From: Nonomuraea maritima
Lineage (GTDB): Bacteria > Actinomycetota > Actinomycetes > Streptosporangiales > Streptosporangiaceae
NCBI RefSeq assembly: GCF_900100395.1
Contig: NZ_FNFB01000011.1
Coordinates: 124,001 to 188,000, forward strand
Direction: 5' to 3'
Length of the DNA stretch: 64,000 nt
In this document: one piece after another, positions 34,284 to 42,313 of the stretch
Layout: the number at the start of each line of letters is the position of its first letter
How positions within the stretch are numbered: the stretch's first letter is position 1
Position numbers and translations under genes: made by a program
Notes under the pieces: model-generated
Told to the model about the DNA's origin: nothing
Database searches by the model: none
The model's input: only the letters and a program-made list of their open reading frames with translations

Positions 34284-34310
34284 TTATAGAACTCATGCAA
34301 GAGTTATAGA
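34284..34310. promoter_or_regulatory. Repeat pair upstream of trpB, candidate GntR operator
   Basis: TTATAGA occurs twice, at 34284-34290 and 34304-34310, two helical turns apart; between them AACTC (34290-34294) and GAGTT (34301-34305) form an inverted repeat with a 6-nt centre. AT-rich and 14 bp before the trpB start. A plausible site for the GntR/HutC-type repressor encoded by the third gene of the operon. Confidence 0.5.
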
Positions 34311-34323
34311 TCGGAGGGCGGAC

Positions 34324-35481
34324 ATGCAGGACGTGATGATGGGCGAGCCGCAGGCGCGAGGCCGGTTCGGGGAGTACGGCGGGCGGTACGCGCCCGAGTC
34401 GCTGGTGGAGGCGTGCAGGCAGGTCGAGGAGACGTTCCGGGAGGCCTGGGCCGATCCGGGGTTCCGTGCCGAGCTGGCGCGGCTGCTCGCCCTGCACGCC
34501 GGACGGCCCACGCCGCTCACCCCGGCCCTCCGGCTGTCAGAAGAGCTGGGCGTACGGCTGTACCTCAAGCGCGAGGACCTCGCCCACACCGGCTCCCACA
34601 AGATCAACAACGTGCTGGGCCAGGCCCTGCTGGCCACCCGCATGGGACGGCGCAGGCTGATCGCCGAGACGGGAGCGGGCCAGCACGGCGTGGCCACCGC
34701 CACCGCCGCCGCACTCCTCGGACTCGAGGCGACGGTGTTCATGGGCGAACGCGACATCGAACGCCAGGCGCTGAACGTCGTCCGGATGCGGCTGCTCGGC
34801 GCGGAGGTGGTCCCCGTGACCACGGGCAGCCGCACCCTCAAGGACGCCACCAGCGAGGCCATGCGGCACTGGGTGAGCGCGACCGCCGACTCCCACTACT
34901 GCGTCGGCTCGGTCATCGGGCCCGACCCGTACCCGTGGATGGTCAGGGAGTTCCAGCGGGTCATCGGGGACGAGGCGCGCGAGCAGTACAGCGGCGTCCC
35001 CGACCACGTGGTCGCGTGCGTCGGCGGCGGCTCGAACGCGGCCGGCACCTTCGCCGGGTTCGCCGACACCCCGGCCCGCCTGGTCGGGGTCGAGGCGGAG
35101 GGCGGCGCAGGGGCGGCGCGCGGCCGGCCGGGTGTCCTGCACGGCTGCCGCTCACTGTTCCTGCAGGACGACGACGGGCAGATCGTCGAGGCGCACTCCA
35201 TCGCCGCCGGCCTCGACTACCCGGGCGTCGGTCCGGAGCACGCCCACCTGCGCGACCTCGGCCGGGCCCGGTACGTCACGGTGACCGACGACGAGGCGGC
35301 CCGCGCGGTGGTTCAGCTGGCGCGTACGGAAGGAATCGTCCCCGCGCTCGAATCGGCGCACGCGCTCGCCTGGGTGATCCGCGCGGCCCGCGACGGCGAG
35401 CTGCCCGCGGGATCGACGGTGCTGATGACGCTGTCCGGCCGCGGCGACAAGGACGTCTCCACCCTGAAGGAGCTGCTGTGA
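34324..35481 (+). CDS. trpB: Tryptophan synthase beta subunit
   Basis: 385 aa, ATG 34324 with GGAGGGC upstream. Joins indole (from TrpA) and L-serine to tryptophan using PLP. The PLP lysine is K93 in EDLAHTGSHKINN, catalytic Glu is E115 in AETGAGQHGVATA, and the phosphate site is GGGSNA; FGEYGGRYAPESL is the usual N-terminus. All active-site marks are present, so it should be active. Its stop overlaps trpA (GTGA). There are no other trp genes in the window, so this is either a second copy or part of a specialised indole/tryptophan pathway. Confidence 0.95.
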   Translation: MQDVMMGEPQARGRFGEYGGRYAPESLVEACRQVEETFREAWADPGFRAELARLLALHAGRPTPLTPALRLSEELGVRLYLKREDLAHTGSHKINNVLGQALLATRMGRRRLIAETGAGQHGVATATAAALLGLEATVFMGERDIERQALNVVRMRLLGAEVVPVTTGSRTLKDATSEAMRHWVSATADSHYCVGSVIGPDPYPWMVREFQRVIGDEAREQYSGVPDHVVACVGGGSNAAGTFAGFADTPARLVGVEAEGGAGAARGRPGVLHGCRSLFLQDDDGQIVEAHSIAAGLDYPGVGPEHAHLRDLGRARYVTVTDDEAARAVVQLARTEGIVPALESAHALAWVIRAARDGELPAGSTVLMTLSGRGDKDVSTLKELL

Positions 35482-36293
35482 CGAACCCGACCCTGGCCGT
35501 GGGAGCGGTCGAACACCACCTGCGCGAACGCCGGGACGCCGGACGCGGCCTGTTCATGCCGTACGTCACCGGATGCGTCACGCCGAACTGGACCGACTAC
35601 CTGCGGGCGTTCGCCGACGCCGGCGCGGACGCGATCGAGATCGGCCTGCCCTTCTCCGACCCCACCCTGGACGGCGTCACCATCCAGCAGGCCAGTGACA
35701 CCGCGCTCGCGCGGGGAGCGAGCACCCGCCGCATCCTCGCCGACCTGTCCGGCCTGCCCGACCTCGGCGTGCCGCTCGTCGCCAGCACCTACTACAACCT
35801 GGTGCTGCACGACGGCCCCGAGGCGTTCTGCGCGGCGCTGCGCCGGGCCGGCGTCGACGGCCTCATCGTGCCCGACCTGCCGGTCCACGAGGCGGACGAA
35901 CTGGCGGACATGGCCGCCGCCACCGGGGTCGACCTGGCCCTGCTGGCGTCCCCTGCGACGCCCGAGCCGCGACTGGCGGAGATCGCCGACCGCAGCCGCG
36001 GATTCGTCTACGCCGTCTCGCTCATGGGCACCACCGGTGAGCAGACCGCGCTCGCCGCCTCGGCGGCGCAGCTCACCCGACGGATCAGGCGCGTCACCGA
36101 CCGGCCGGTCTTGCTAGGATTTGGCATTTCCACCCCGGACCAGGCACGCGAGGCACGCCGGCACGCCGACGGCGTGGTGGTCGGCGCCGCGGTCATGCGG
36201 CGGGTGCTCGACGGAGCCGGGCCGGACGACGTGCGGGCCTTCCTCGCGACCCTGCGGCGAGCCCTCGACCAGGAGTGTGACGCACCACGATGA
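35478..36293 (+). CDS. trpA: Tryptophan synthase alpha subunit
   Basis: 271 aa from GTG 35478. Cleaves indole-3-glycerol phosphate to indole and glyceraldehyde-3-phosphate. Catalytic residues are conserved: E54 in AIEIGLPFSDP and D65 in TLDGVTIQ; phosphate-binding GISTPDQAR and GVVVGAAV are in place. The start overlaps the trpB stop and the stop overlaps the GntR start (ATGA), so translation of all three is coupled. Confidence 0.93.
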   Translation: MTNPTLAVGAVEHHLRERRDAGRGLFMPYVTGCVTPNWTDYLRAFADAGADAIEIGLPFSDPTLDGVTIQQASDTALARGASTRRILADLSGLPDLGVPLVASTYYNLVLHDGPEAFCAALRRAGVDGLIVPDLPVHEADELADMAAATGVDLALLASPATPEPRLAEIADRSRGFVYAVSLMGTTGEQTALAASAAQLTRRIRRVTDRPVLLGFGISTPDQAREARRHADGVVVGAAVMRRVLDGAGPDDVRAFLATLRRALDQECDAPR

Positions 36294-37045
36294 CCGCCGA
36301 CGCCGGGCACGAGGCGCGATACCGCGCCATCGCCGCCGACCTCGCCGCGAAGATCCGGTCCGGACACTACGCCCCCGGCGAGGCCCTGCCGCCGCAACGC
36401 GAGCTGAGCGCCTCCTACGGCGTGACGCTCATGACGTTGCGCCAGGCGTTGCGGGAGCTCAGCGACGAGAAGCTGATCGTGCAGCGGCCCGGCAAGGGTA
36501 CGTTCGTCTCCCCGCCCCACCTGGCCTACCAGCTCGACTCGCTCCGCAGCCTGGTCGACGACCTGCGGCGACAGGGCCACGACGTGCGCACGGCGGTGGC
36601 CGGGCGGGCGGTGCGCCGGGCCCCCGCGGCCGTCGCGGCGGAGCTGCGGCTGCGTCCCGGCGACAGCGCCCTGCGGCTGGAACGGGTCCGCGAGTTCTCG
36701 GGACGGCCCGCCGTGCACCAGGTGTCGTGGGTCCGCCGGCCGGTGGCCGACCAGATCCGCGACCGCGACTTCACCACCGTCTCCCTCTACGCCACGCTCG
36801 CCGACGCGGGGGTGACGGTCGCGCGGGCCTCGGAGGTGGTCCGGCCCGGCCTGCTCGACGACGCCGCCGCCCACCACCTCCAGGAGCCTGAGGGCAGCCC
36901 GGTGCTGGTCAGCACCCGGATCACGTACGCGCTCGACGGCACGCCCGTGGTCTCCGACCACGCCACCATCCTCGGCAGCATGATGGAGATCCGCACCGAC
37001 CGCGCCGCCACCGGCCTCTCCCTCACCTGGGGCGCCACCAGCTGA
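36290..37045 (+). CDS. GntR/HutC-family regulator (UTRA domain)
   Basis: 251 aa. N-terminal GntR winged helix (YRAIAADLAAKIRSGHYAPG, LRQALRELSDEKLIVQRPGK, GTFV) and a C-terminal UTRA effector domain (LRLERVREFSGRPAVHQ, SVLVSTRITYALDGTPVVSD-like end). Coupled to trpA by a 4-nt overlap, it is almost certainly an auto- and operon-specific regulator of trpBA, with a ligand such as tryptophan, indole or a related metabolite. Having such a regulator inside a trpBA operon is unlike the attenuation or TrpR control of classical trp operons. Confidence 0.9.
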   Translation: MTADAGHEARYRAIAADLAAKIRSGHYAPGEALPPQRELSASYGVTLMTLRQALRELSDEKLIVQRPGKGTFVSPPHLAYQLDSLRSLVDDLRRQGHDVRTAVAGRAVRRAPAAVAAELRLRPGDSALRLERVREFSGRPAVHQVSWVRRPVADQIRDRDFTTVSLYATLADAGVTVARASEVVRPGLLDDAAAHHLQEPEGSPVLVSTRITYALDGTPVVSDHATILGSMMEIRTDRAATGLSLTWGATS

Positions 37046-37348
37046 GCCCAGCAGAGGGTCCGACCGGCGCCGTACTCCTCGAACGTGCCGACAGGTGGAT
37101 GGTGCGCTCCCGGCCAACCGGCCACGAGCTCTCGACAGTCCACCGGCCGCGGGTGCCGAGGTCCAGCGCCGGCATCGACCTGCTCGACATCCTCACCCGG
37201 CTCCTACGCCGGCCGGCCTGAGTTGCCCTTCTGAAGGTCATCGGTCTAGAGTCCGAGCCAGCGTCGCGTGTCGGTGGCGGGCTGCGTCAGGCATGGAGGC
37301 GTCGGATCCGGAAGGTGGTCATGATGACCCTTTCCCCGTTCCCCACCC
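37046..37348. other. Intergenic stretch with an unidentified reading frame
   Basis: 303 bp. One plus frame is open from the GntR end to a TGA at 37219-37221 and reads AGIDLLDILTRLLRRPA at its end, but it has no start codon with a ribosome site and no family I recognise. Otherwise nothing is visible. Confidence 0.35.
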
Positions 37349-37816
37349 GTGGGTGAGAACGAGAGAAACAGGCTTAGAGCCTGGAATTTCGAACTGCAGG
37401 CGGCGCATCAACGCCTGCATCGAGCACTGCGCCTCGCGCGCGAATCCCTGGAAGCCGGTGACACCGCCTCGGTACGGGCAGACCTCCTGCTGTACTGCAA
37501 GGGATTCTGTGCCGCCCTCGACGGGCATCACGGGCGCGAGGGCGTCGGGCTCTTTCCCGAACTGTCCGCGCGCCATCCATCGCTGCGGCCCACGATCGCC
37601 AAGCTCCAGCAGGACCATGTGACGATCGCGATGCTGCTGGAGCGGTTGGACCGCGCGATCACCTCGTCCGCCACGCCGAGCGAACTGGCCATGCACCTGG
37701 ACGGCCTGTCCGCGATCATGACGTCCCACTTCCGGTACGAGGAGCGCGAGCTCCTGGGCGTCCTGTCGGCTCTGGACCTCGACGTCGATCCGCGTGACCT
37801 CCTGGGACCACTCTGA
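37349..37816 (+). CDS. Hemerythrin HHE-domain protein
   Basis: 155 aa from GTG 37349. Helical with the hemerythrin iron ligands: HQRLHRALR in helix 1, LDGHHGREGVGLFPEL in helix 2, LQQDHVTIA in helix 3 and MTSHFRYEERELL in helix 4. Proteins of this type bind a di-iron centre and may sense or carry oxygen or nitric oxide. No strong ribosome site is visible and other in-frame starts exist nearby. The trpBA operon upstream is separated by 303 bp. Confidence 0.85.
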   Translation: MGENERNRLRAWNFELQAAHQRLHRALRLARESLEAGDTASVRADLLLYCKGFCAALDGHHGREGVGLFPELSARHPSLRPTIAKLQQDHVTIAMLLERLDRAITSSATPSELAMHLDGLSAIMTSHFRYEERELLGVLSALDLDVDPRDLLGPL

Positions 37817-37957
37817 TCCACCCGTTGTACTGCCCGTGATGCGACGGGACCTCTAAAGACGACTCGTGCCCGACGAGGGCTCACCTTCTCCCCGTTTCAC
37901 CGGACCGCAAGAGACGCGCGGAGGACTTCGCGCACGGCCTCTGCCGTATGCCCAGCC

Positions 37958-38902
37958 ATGTCTCAGACCGAAAGGACTCATCTGTTGTTGACCACTACCC
38001 GCTTTCCCGCCTCCCCGGAGGAGTCGGACGCCGTACGCGCACGGATGGGTCAGGTCTTCTCCGACCCGCCCGTCCTCGACGGCGACGCCGACCTGCGCCC
38101 GGTCCTGCCGGACACCGGCGGCGTCCCCGGAACCTGGGTCACCGCCGGCGGCGCCTCCGCCGAACAAGGCGTGACCGTTTACGTCCACGGCGGCGGTTTC
38201 TCCTTCAGCAACCCGCCGATGGAGCGCATCATGGCCTACCGCCTGTCCGAGGCCACCCGCCGACCGGCCTTCGCCGTGGACTACCGGCTCGCGCCCGCGC
38301 ATCCGTACCCGGCAGCGGTGGAAGACGTGCTGGCCGTCTACCGGAGCCTGCTCCGTCAGGGAGTGCCCGCCGGGCGAATCCTGCTCATCGGAGAGTCAGC
38401 CGGCGCAACGCTGGTCCTGTCGACGCTGCTGATGCTTCGCGAGGCCGGGGATCCCATGCCTGGCGGAGCCGTCCCCGTCTCCCCCCTCACCGACCTGGCG
38501 TCGAAGACGGCTGCCCAGGCGGGCGGTGCACGGGACTCGATCGACCCGTCCGTCATGGAGCCGATCGCCGCCCAGTACCTCGCCGGAGCACGCCCGGATC
38601 AGGCGCCCCAGTCGCCGATCTACGGAGACCTGCCCGGCCTGCCGCCCCTCCTGCTCGCGATCGGCGGAGACGAGATCCTCCTGCAGGACACGCACCGCTT
38701 CGTCGACGCCGCCTCCGCCGCAGGAGTGCCGGTCGACCTCGATGTCTACGAGGGGATGCCGCACGCCTTCCACGCGGCCGTCCTCTTCGCCAAGGACACG
38801 CATCTGCCCACGGCCACCACCTTCCTCAGCCGCCTCACCGGTTGGCTCGACACCGAGCACGAGTCCAGGGGCGATATTCGCCCAGGCGGCTTGGCCTCCT
38901 GA
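37958..38902 (+). CDS. HSL-family alpha/beta hydrolase (esterase)
   Basis: 314 aa. The oxyanion motif HGGGF (77-81) and nucleophile S147 in GESAG mark the hormone-sensitive-lipase family; the acid is in IGGDEILL and the base in GMPHAFHAA. AVDYRLAPAHPYPAAVED is the usual strand-helix after the oxyanion. It should hydrolyse short-chain carboxylic esters in the cytoplasm. ATG 37958. After it come 120 bp without a gene and an IS200 fragment. Confidence 0.9.
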   Translation: MSQTERTHLLLTTTRFPASPEESDAVRARMGQVFSDPPVLDGDADLRPVLPDTGGVPGTWVTAGGASAEQGVTVYVHGGGFSFSNPPMERIMAYRLSEATRRPAFAVDYRLAPAHPYPAAVEDVLAVYRSLLRQGVPAGRILLIGESAGATLVLSTLLMLREAGDPMPGGAVPVSPLTDLASKTAAQAGGARDSIDPSVMEPIAAQYLAGARPDQAPQSPIYGDLPGLPPLLLAIGGDEILLQDTHRFVDAASAAGVPVDLDVYEGMPHAFHAAVLFAKDTHLPTATTFLSRLTGWLDTEHESRGDIRPGGLAS

Positions 38903-39019
38903 TCGGCTGAAAGGGCCGGCGGAGTGCGCTCAGGCGGTGGCACGCTGGACGCAGACCGCCCGCGTCGGGCGCATCCCGGCGCTGGAGGTACCGGAGCGGC
39001 CGGCCGAGGACCTGTCGAG

Positions 39020-39178
39020 TAGAAGCCCGGCCACGGCTTGTTCAGGTAGTGGTGGCGGGCCAGTTCGGGGAACTCCTGGCGCATCCGCCGGTAGTACACG
39101 CCCTTGAGCGAGTTGACCAGTCTGGACAGGGCGACCTTCGGCGGGAAGTTCACCAGCAGTTGCACGTGGTTGGTTCTG
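39020..39178 (-). pseudogene. IS200/IS605 TnpA (Y1 transposase) fragment
   Basis: HVQLLVNFPPKVALSRLVNS, LKGVYYRRMRQEFPEL and ARHHYLNKPWPGFYSTG match the middle of IS200 TnpA. The HUH motif is altered (HVQ instead of HVH) and the tyrosine-bearing C-terminal part is absent, as is the N-terminus. It lies 38 bp beyond the end of the large leftward operon, so an IS200 element once entered there. Confidence 0.8.
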
Positions 39179-39215
39179 CGTGGTGCCGGGGCGCCGGCGG
39201 AGGGGCCGGATTCGG

Positions 39216-41195
39216 TCAGGTCAGGTCCAGGGCCACCTCCAGGCGCAGGTAGGCGTCGATCCAGGTTTGCTCGGCCGTCTCGTCCGAGTCCTGGGACCGC
39301 GCCGCCGCGAACGCCGTCACAGACTGGGCGATGCGGTGGAGCCCGAGCCCGGTCAGGCGGCGCGCTGCGGTGTCGAGGCGGGCGCCGTAGGTAGGCGGCA
39401 GGTGGGACAGGCCGTGGTGGGCCGCTTCCGCGAGCAGCCCGCGCGTGTCGATCAGTGCGGCGGTCAGCGGGTCGTGCGGGTCGTCCTCGGCGACCGCGAG
39501 CGGGCCGCCGCCTCCTGCGGGCTGCAGGTCGGGTACGACGACACGGCCGCCGGCGGCCAGGCCGACGGGGTCGATGACGACACCTCCCCCGGTACGGCCG
39601 ACCACTCCGCTGACGAAACGCAGCTCGCCCTCCTCCCCGGCGAGTACGGCGGCCAGCGAGTCGAGGCGGCCGGGGGCGGCACCGGTGTGGGTGGCGGTGA
39701 CGGTGGCGGTGTTGCCGGCCTGGTCGGCGATGAGCGCGTCGAGGCGCTGGTCGCCGGGAACGTAGGTCATGGCCACCACCTGGGAGACGGCGACGACGCG
39801 TACCAGCTCCGCCTCGACGCGCGGGCGGATGGGCCGCAGCGTGAGTGCGTCGAGCTCGCGGCCGAGCGCGGCGAGGTCGGTCACCACCAGGGACGGCGAG
39901 AGCTCACCCCAGTCGCCCCGCGACGGGCTGACCGTCGTCCTGGAGATCCGCCCGGTGGCCAGCCGCACGGTACGGCTGGCGCTGCGGACGGCGGATTCCG
40001 TGACGAGGTTGCCGGTGGCCAGGGCGGCCAGCGTGGAGCCGGCGACGCGGCGCCGTGCCAGCAGGGGGCCGTCGTCGTCGCCGTCCCATTCGCGGCGGAG
40101 CACCAGGACCATCGCGCTGTCGCTGTGGGCCAGGTAGACGTCGGCGATCCGCCGGTCGCCGAGGCTGCGGATCCGGCAGCCCAGGCTCTCCAGCCGGGCC
40201 CGGCGCAACGGGGTCTCGGCGGCCTCGGCGGTGCCGAGCACGCTGCTGCGCAGGGTGGCGTCGGGGCGGGTCACGGCCCGGTGCCGGGCGTGGAGCTCGG
40301 CGAGGTGGCCGGCGAGCAGCTCGGGACGGTAATGGGCGCTGCGGTCGCGGTAGGCGGCCAGCTGCTCGGCGAGGTCGCCGACGGCCAGCAGCGGCCAGCG
40401 CGATCCGGCGGCGTCCAGGTGGCGCTGCACGTCGGCGATGGTGGCTTCGAGTCCCTGACCGAGGTGCGCCGCACCTTCGCGCAGGATTGTGCCGGCCAGC
40501 CCCAGGGCCCGCTCCAGCCCGGACCCGGTGCCGGTTCCCGCTTCGCCGCCGACGTCGACCCGTACCTCCTGCGTCCCGGGATGCAGCTCGTCGGCCACCC
40601 GGAACGCCCACACGGCGAGGGCGATGACGTCGTCGCGGCTGCCCGCGACGGCGTCGGTGTGGACGAAGCCGAGGTCGCCGGGGACCAGGAAACGTACCGT
40701 CGCGGTGGCGAGCTCGACCTGCGGCGCGGGATCGGTGGCGGTGGCGCGGCGGACGCGGGCGGTGTATCCGGTCCTTTCGGTACGGCGGGCGGCGGCCATC
40801 AGACGGGCGCCGATCCTGGCGGTCAGCTCGTCGTCGCTCACCTGCCCCGGCGACCAGGCGGCGGCTTCCGGACCGCGGCCTTGCGGATCTTCCCCGGTCT
40901 CGACAGGCGGCCCACCGCCCGTCCCGTCGGCGGGTCCGGCGTGCTGGTGCTGGTACGCGAGAACCACCCCGACCACATGCCGGCAGACCCCGGCGGCGCC
41001 GCACGTGCAGCGGGCCGCGTCGAGCCCGCCGGGTGGCAGGCTCGCGGTCGGACCGCCCGCGAAGTCGCCGTGCACCGTCCCGTCGGCGTCGGTGCGCAGG
41101 TCGGGCGCGGCTTCCTTGCCCGCCCGCTTGACCAGGCCGCGGTTGGTGAGCGCGGCGAGCGAGTCGGTGGTGAGCGCGAGCAGATCCGTCCTCAT
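39216..41195 (-). CDS. SWIM zinc-finger protein, YehQ-like
   Basis: 659 aa, last gene of the five-gene operon. A SWIM finger lies close to the N-terminus with C63, C65, C71 and H73 (RCTCGAAGVCRH), the arrangement of E. coli YehQ. The rest has alternating helices and strands with no catalytic motif I can name. ATG 41195 overlaps the vWA stop (ATGA). SWIM fingers bind nucleic acid or protein, so it may be the targeting subunit of the MoxR-vWA machine. Distinct from the 381-aa SWIM partner of SNF2 at 6383. Confidence 0.85.
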   Translation of the reverse strand: MRTDLLALTTDSLAALTNRGLVKRAGKEAAPDLRTDADGTVHGDFAGGPTASLPPGGLDAARCTCGAAGVCRHVVGVVLAYQHQHAGPADGTGGGPPVETGEDPQGRGPEAAAWSPGQVSDDELTARIGARLMAAARRTERTGYTARVRRATATDPAPQVELATATVRFLVPGDLGFVHTDAVAGSRDDVIALAVWAFRVADELHPGTQEVRVDVGGEAGTGTGSGLERALGLAGTILREGAAHLGQGLEATIADVQRHLDAAGSRWPLLAVGDLAEQLAAYRDRSAHYRPELLAGHLAELHARHRAVTRPDATLRSSVLGTAEAAETPLRRARLESLGCRIRSLGDRRIADVYLAHSDSAMVLVLRREWDGDDDGPLLARRRVAGSTLAALATGNLVTESAVRSASRTVRLATGRISRTTVSPSRGDWGELSPSLVVTDLAALGRELDALTLRPIRPRVEAELVRVVAVSQVVAMTYVPGDQRLDALIADQAGNTATVTATHTGAAPGRLDSLAAVLAGEEGELRFVSGVVGRTGGGVVIDPVGLAAGGRVVVPDLQPAGGGGPLAVAEDDPHDPLTAALIDTRGLLAEAAHHGLSHLPPTYGARLDTAARRLTGLGLHRIAQSVTAFAAARSQDSDETAEQTWIDAYLRLEVALDLT

Positions 41196-42313
41196 CGGCC
41201 CACGTGCTCCGCGACGAAGGACGCCAGCTCGCCGGGCGTCATCGCGCCCACGTACGCCCCGGCGTCGGCCAGGCGTTGCGCGAGTTCCCGGTCGTAGGCG
41301 GGGTTGGCCTGCTCGTCGAGGGCGGCCAGGCCGAGGACCTTGCTGCCCTGCTCGACCAGGTCACGGACGACGCGTACCAGCCGGTGGGGGTCGCCGCCCT
41401 CGTAGAAGTCGGAGATCAGCACGACGATGGCCCGCCGCGGCTGGTCCACCAGCCCGGCGCCGTACGCCGCCGCGCGGGCGATGTCGGTGCCGCCGCCCAG
41501 CTGGACCTTCATGAGCAGTTCCACGGGATCGTCCACGTCGGAGGACAGGTCCACCACCTCGGTGTCGAAGGCGACCAGGTGAGTGCGTACGCCGGGCAGG
41601 CCCCACAGGCAGGCCGCGGTGACCGCCGAGTGGATCACCGAGTCGGTCATCGAGCCGGACTGGTCGACGAGCAGGATCACCTGCCACTGTTCGAGGTGGC
41701 GGCGGGTGCGGGAGAAGAACAGCGGGTTCTCGATCACGACCTTGCCGGTGTCGGGCTGGTAGCGGCCGAGGTTGGCGCGCAGCGTCCTGACCATGTCGAA
41801 GTTGCGGGCCTGGCGCATCCGGCCGGGCCGCCGCGCTCTGGTGCCGGAGAAGGCGCTGCGCACCTCGGTGGCGAGCCTGTCCATGAGCTGCCGTACGACC
41901 TGCTCCACGATGCGCCGGGCCAGCCGCAGCACCTGCGGGTTCATCAGGTGCTTGGTGTGCAGGACCGCCTTGAGCAGCGCGGGGTTGGGCTCGATGCGGG
42001 CGAGCACGTCGGGGTCGGTGACGAGGTCGTGGATCTCGTAGCGTTCGACGGCGTCGCGCTGCAGGCGTTCGATGGTCTCCTTGGGGAACAGGCGGGTGAT
42101 GTCGTCGAGCCAGCCGAAGGTGGTCAGGGTCGACGGGCCGCTCCCTGCCTGCCGCCGTACGCCGCGTTTGCGCAGGTCGTCGTCGCGGCCGTACAGCCAG
42201 TCCATGGCGGCGTCGCGGCCGGCGGCCTGCTCGTCGAGCTGCCCGCCGCCGAGGCAGGCGCCGCCTGCCTCGCCGAGCAGCAGGCGCCACCGTACGAGAG
42301 TGGGGTCGGTCAT
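41192..42313 (-). CDS. vWA-domain protein with MIDAS, YehP-like
   Basis: 373 aa from ATG 42313 (overlap ATGA with the preceding gene); longer readings are rejected because they run through DUF5682 in another frame. A helical N-terminal ~200 residues (MNPQVLRLARRIVEQVVRQL) is followed by a vWA domain with intact MIDAS: D217-x-S-x-S221 in LLVDQSGSMTDS, T276 in QLGGGTDIA and D in LISDFYEGG. vWA proteins of this sort are metal-dependent adaptors remodelled by MoxR ATPases. Partner of the MoxR gene two positions upstream. Confidence 0.9.
   Translation of the reverse strand: MTDPTLVRWRLLLGEAGGACLGGGQLDEQAAGRDAAMDWLYGRDDDLRKRGVRRQAGSGPSTLTTFGWLDDITRLFPKETIERLQRDAVERYEIHDLVTDPDVLARIEPNPALLKAVLHTKHLMNPQVLRLARRIVEQVVRQLMDRLATEVRSAFSGTRARRPGRMRQARNFDMVRTLRANLGRYQPDTGKVVIENPLFFSRTRRHLEQWQVILLVDQSGSMTDSVIHSAVTAACLWGLPGVRTHLVAFDTEVVDLSSDVDDPVELLMKVQLGGGTDIARAAAYGAGLVDQPRRAIVVLISDFYEGGDPHRLVRVVRDLVEQGSKVLGLAALDEQANPAYDRELAQRLADAGAYVGAMTPGELASFVAEHVGR

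Noticed and set aside
34295..34309. Four-codon leader peptide (ATG CAA GAG TTA TAG) before trpB as attenuator
   Set aside because: Contains no Trp codon, has no ribosome site and lies within the repeat structure; more likely coincidence.
34093..34323. Extension of trpB upstream in frame
   Set aside because: Would translate the operator-like repeats; GGAGG sits properly before ATG 34324, which is the family start.
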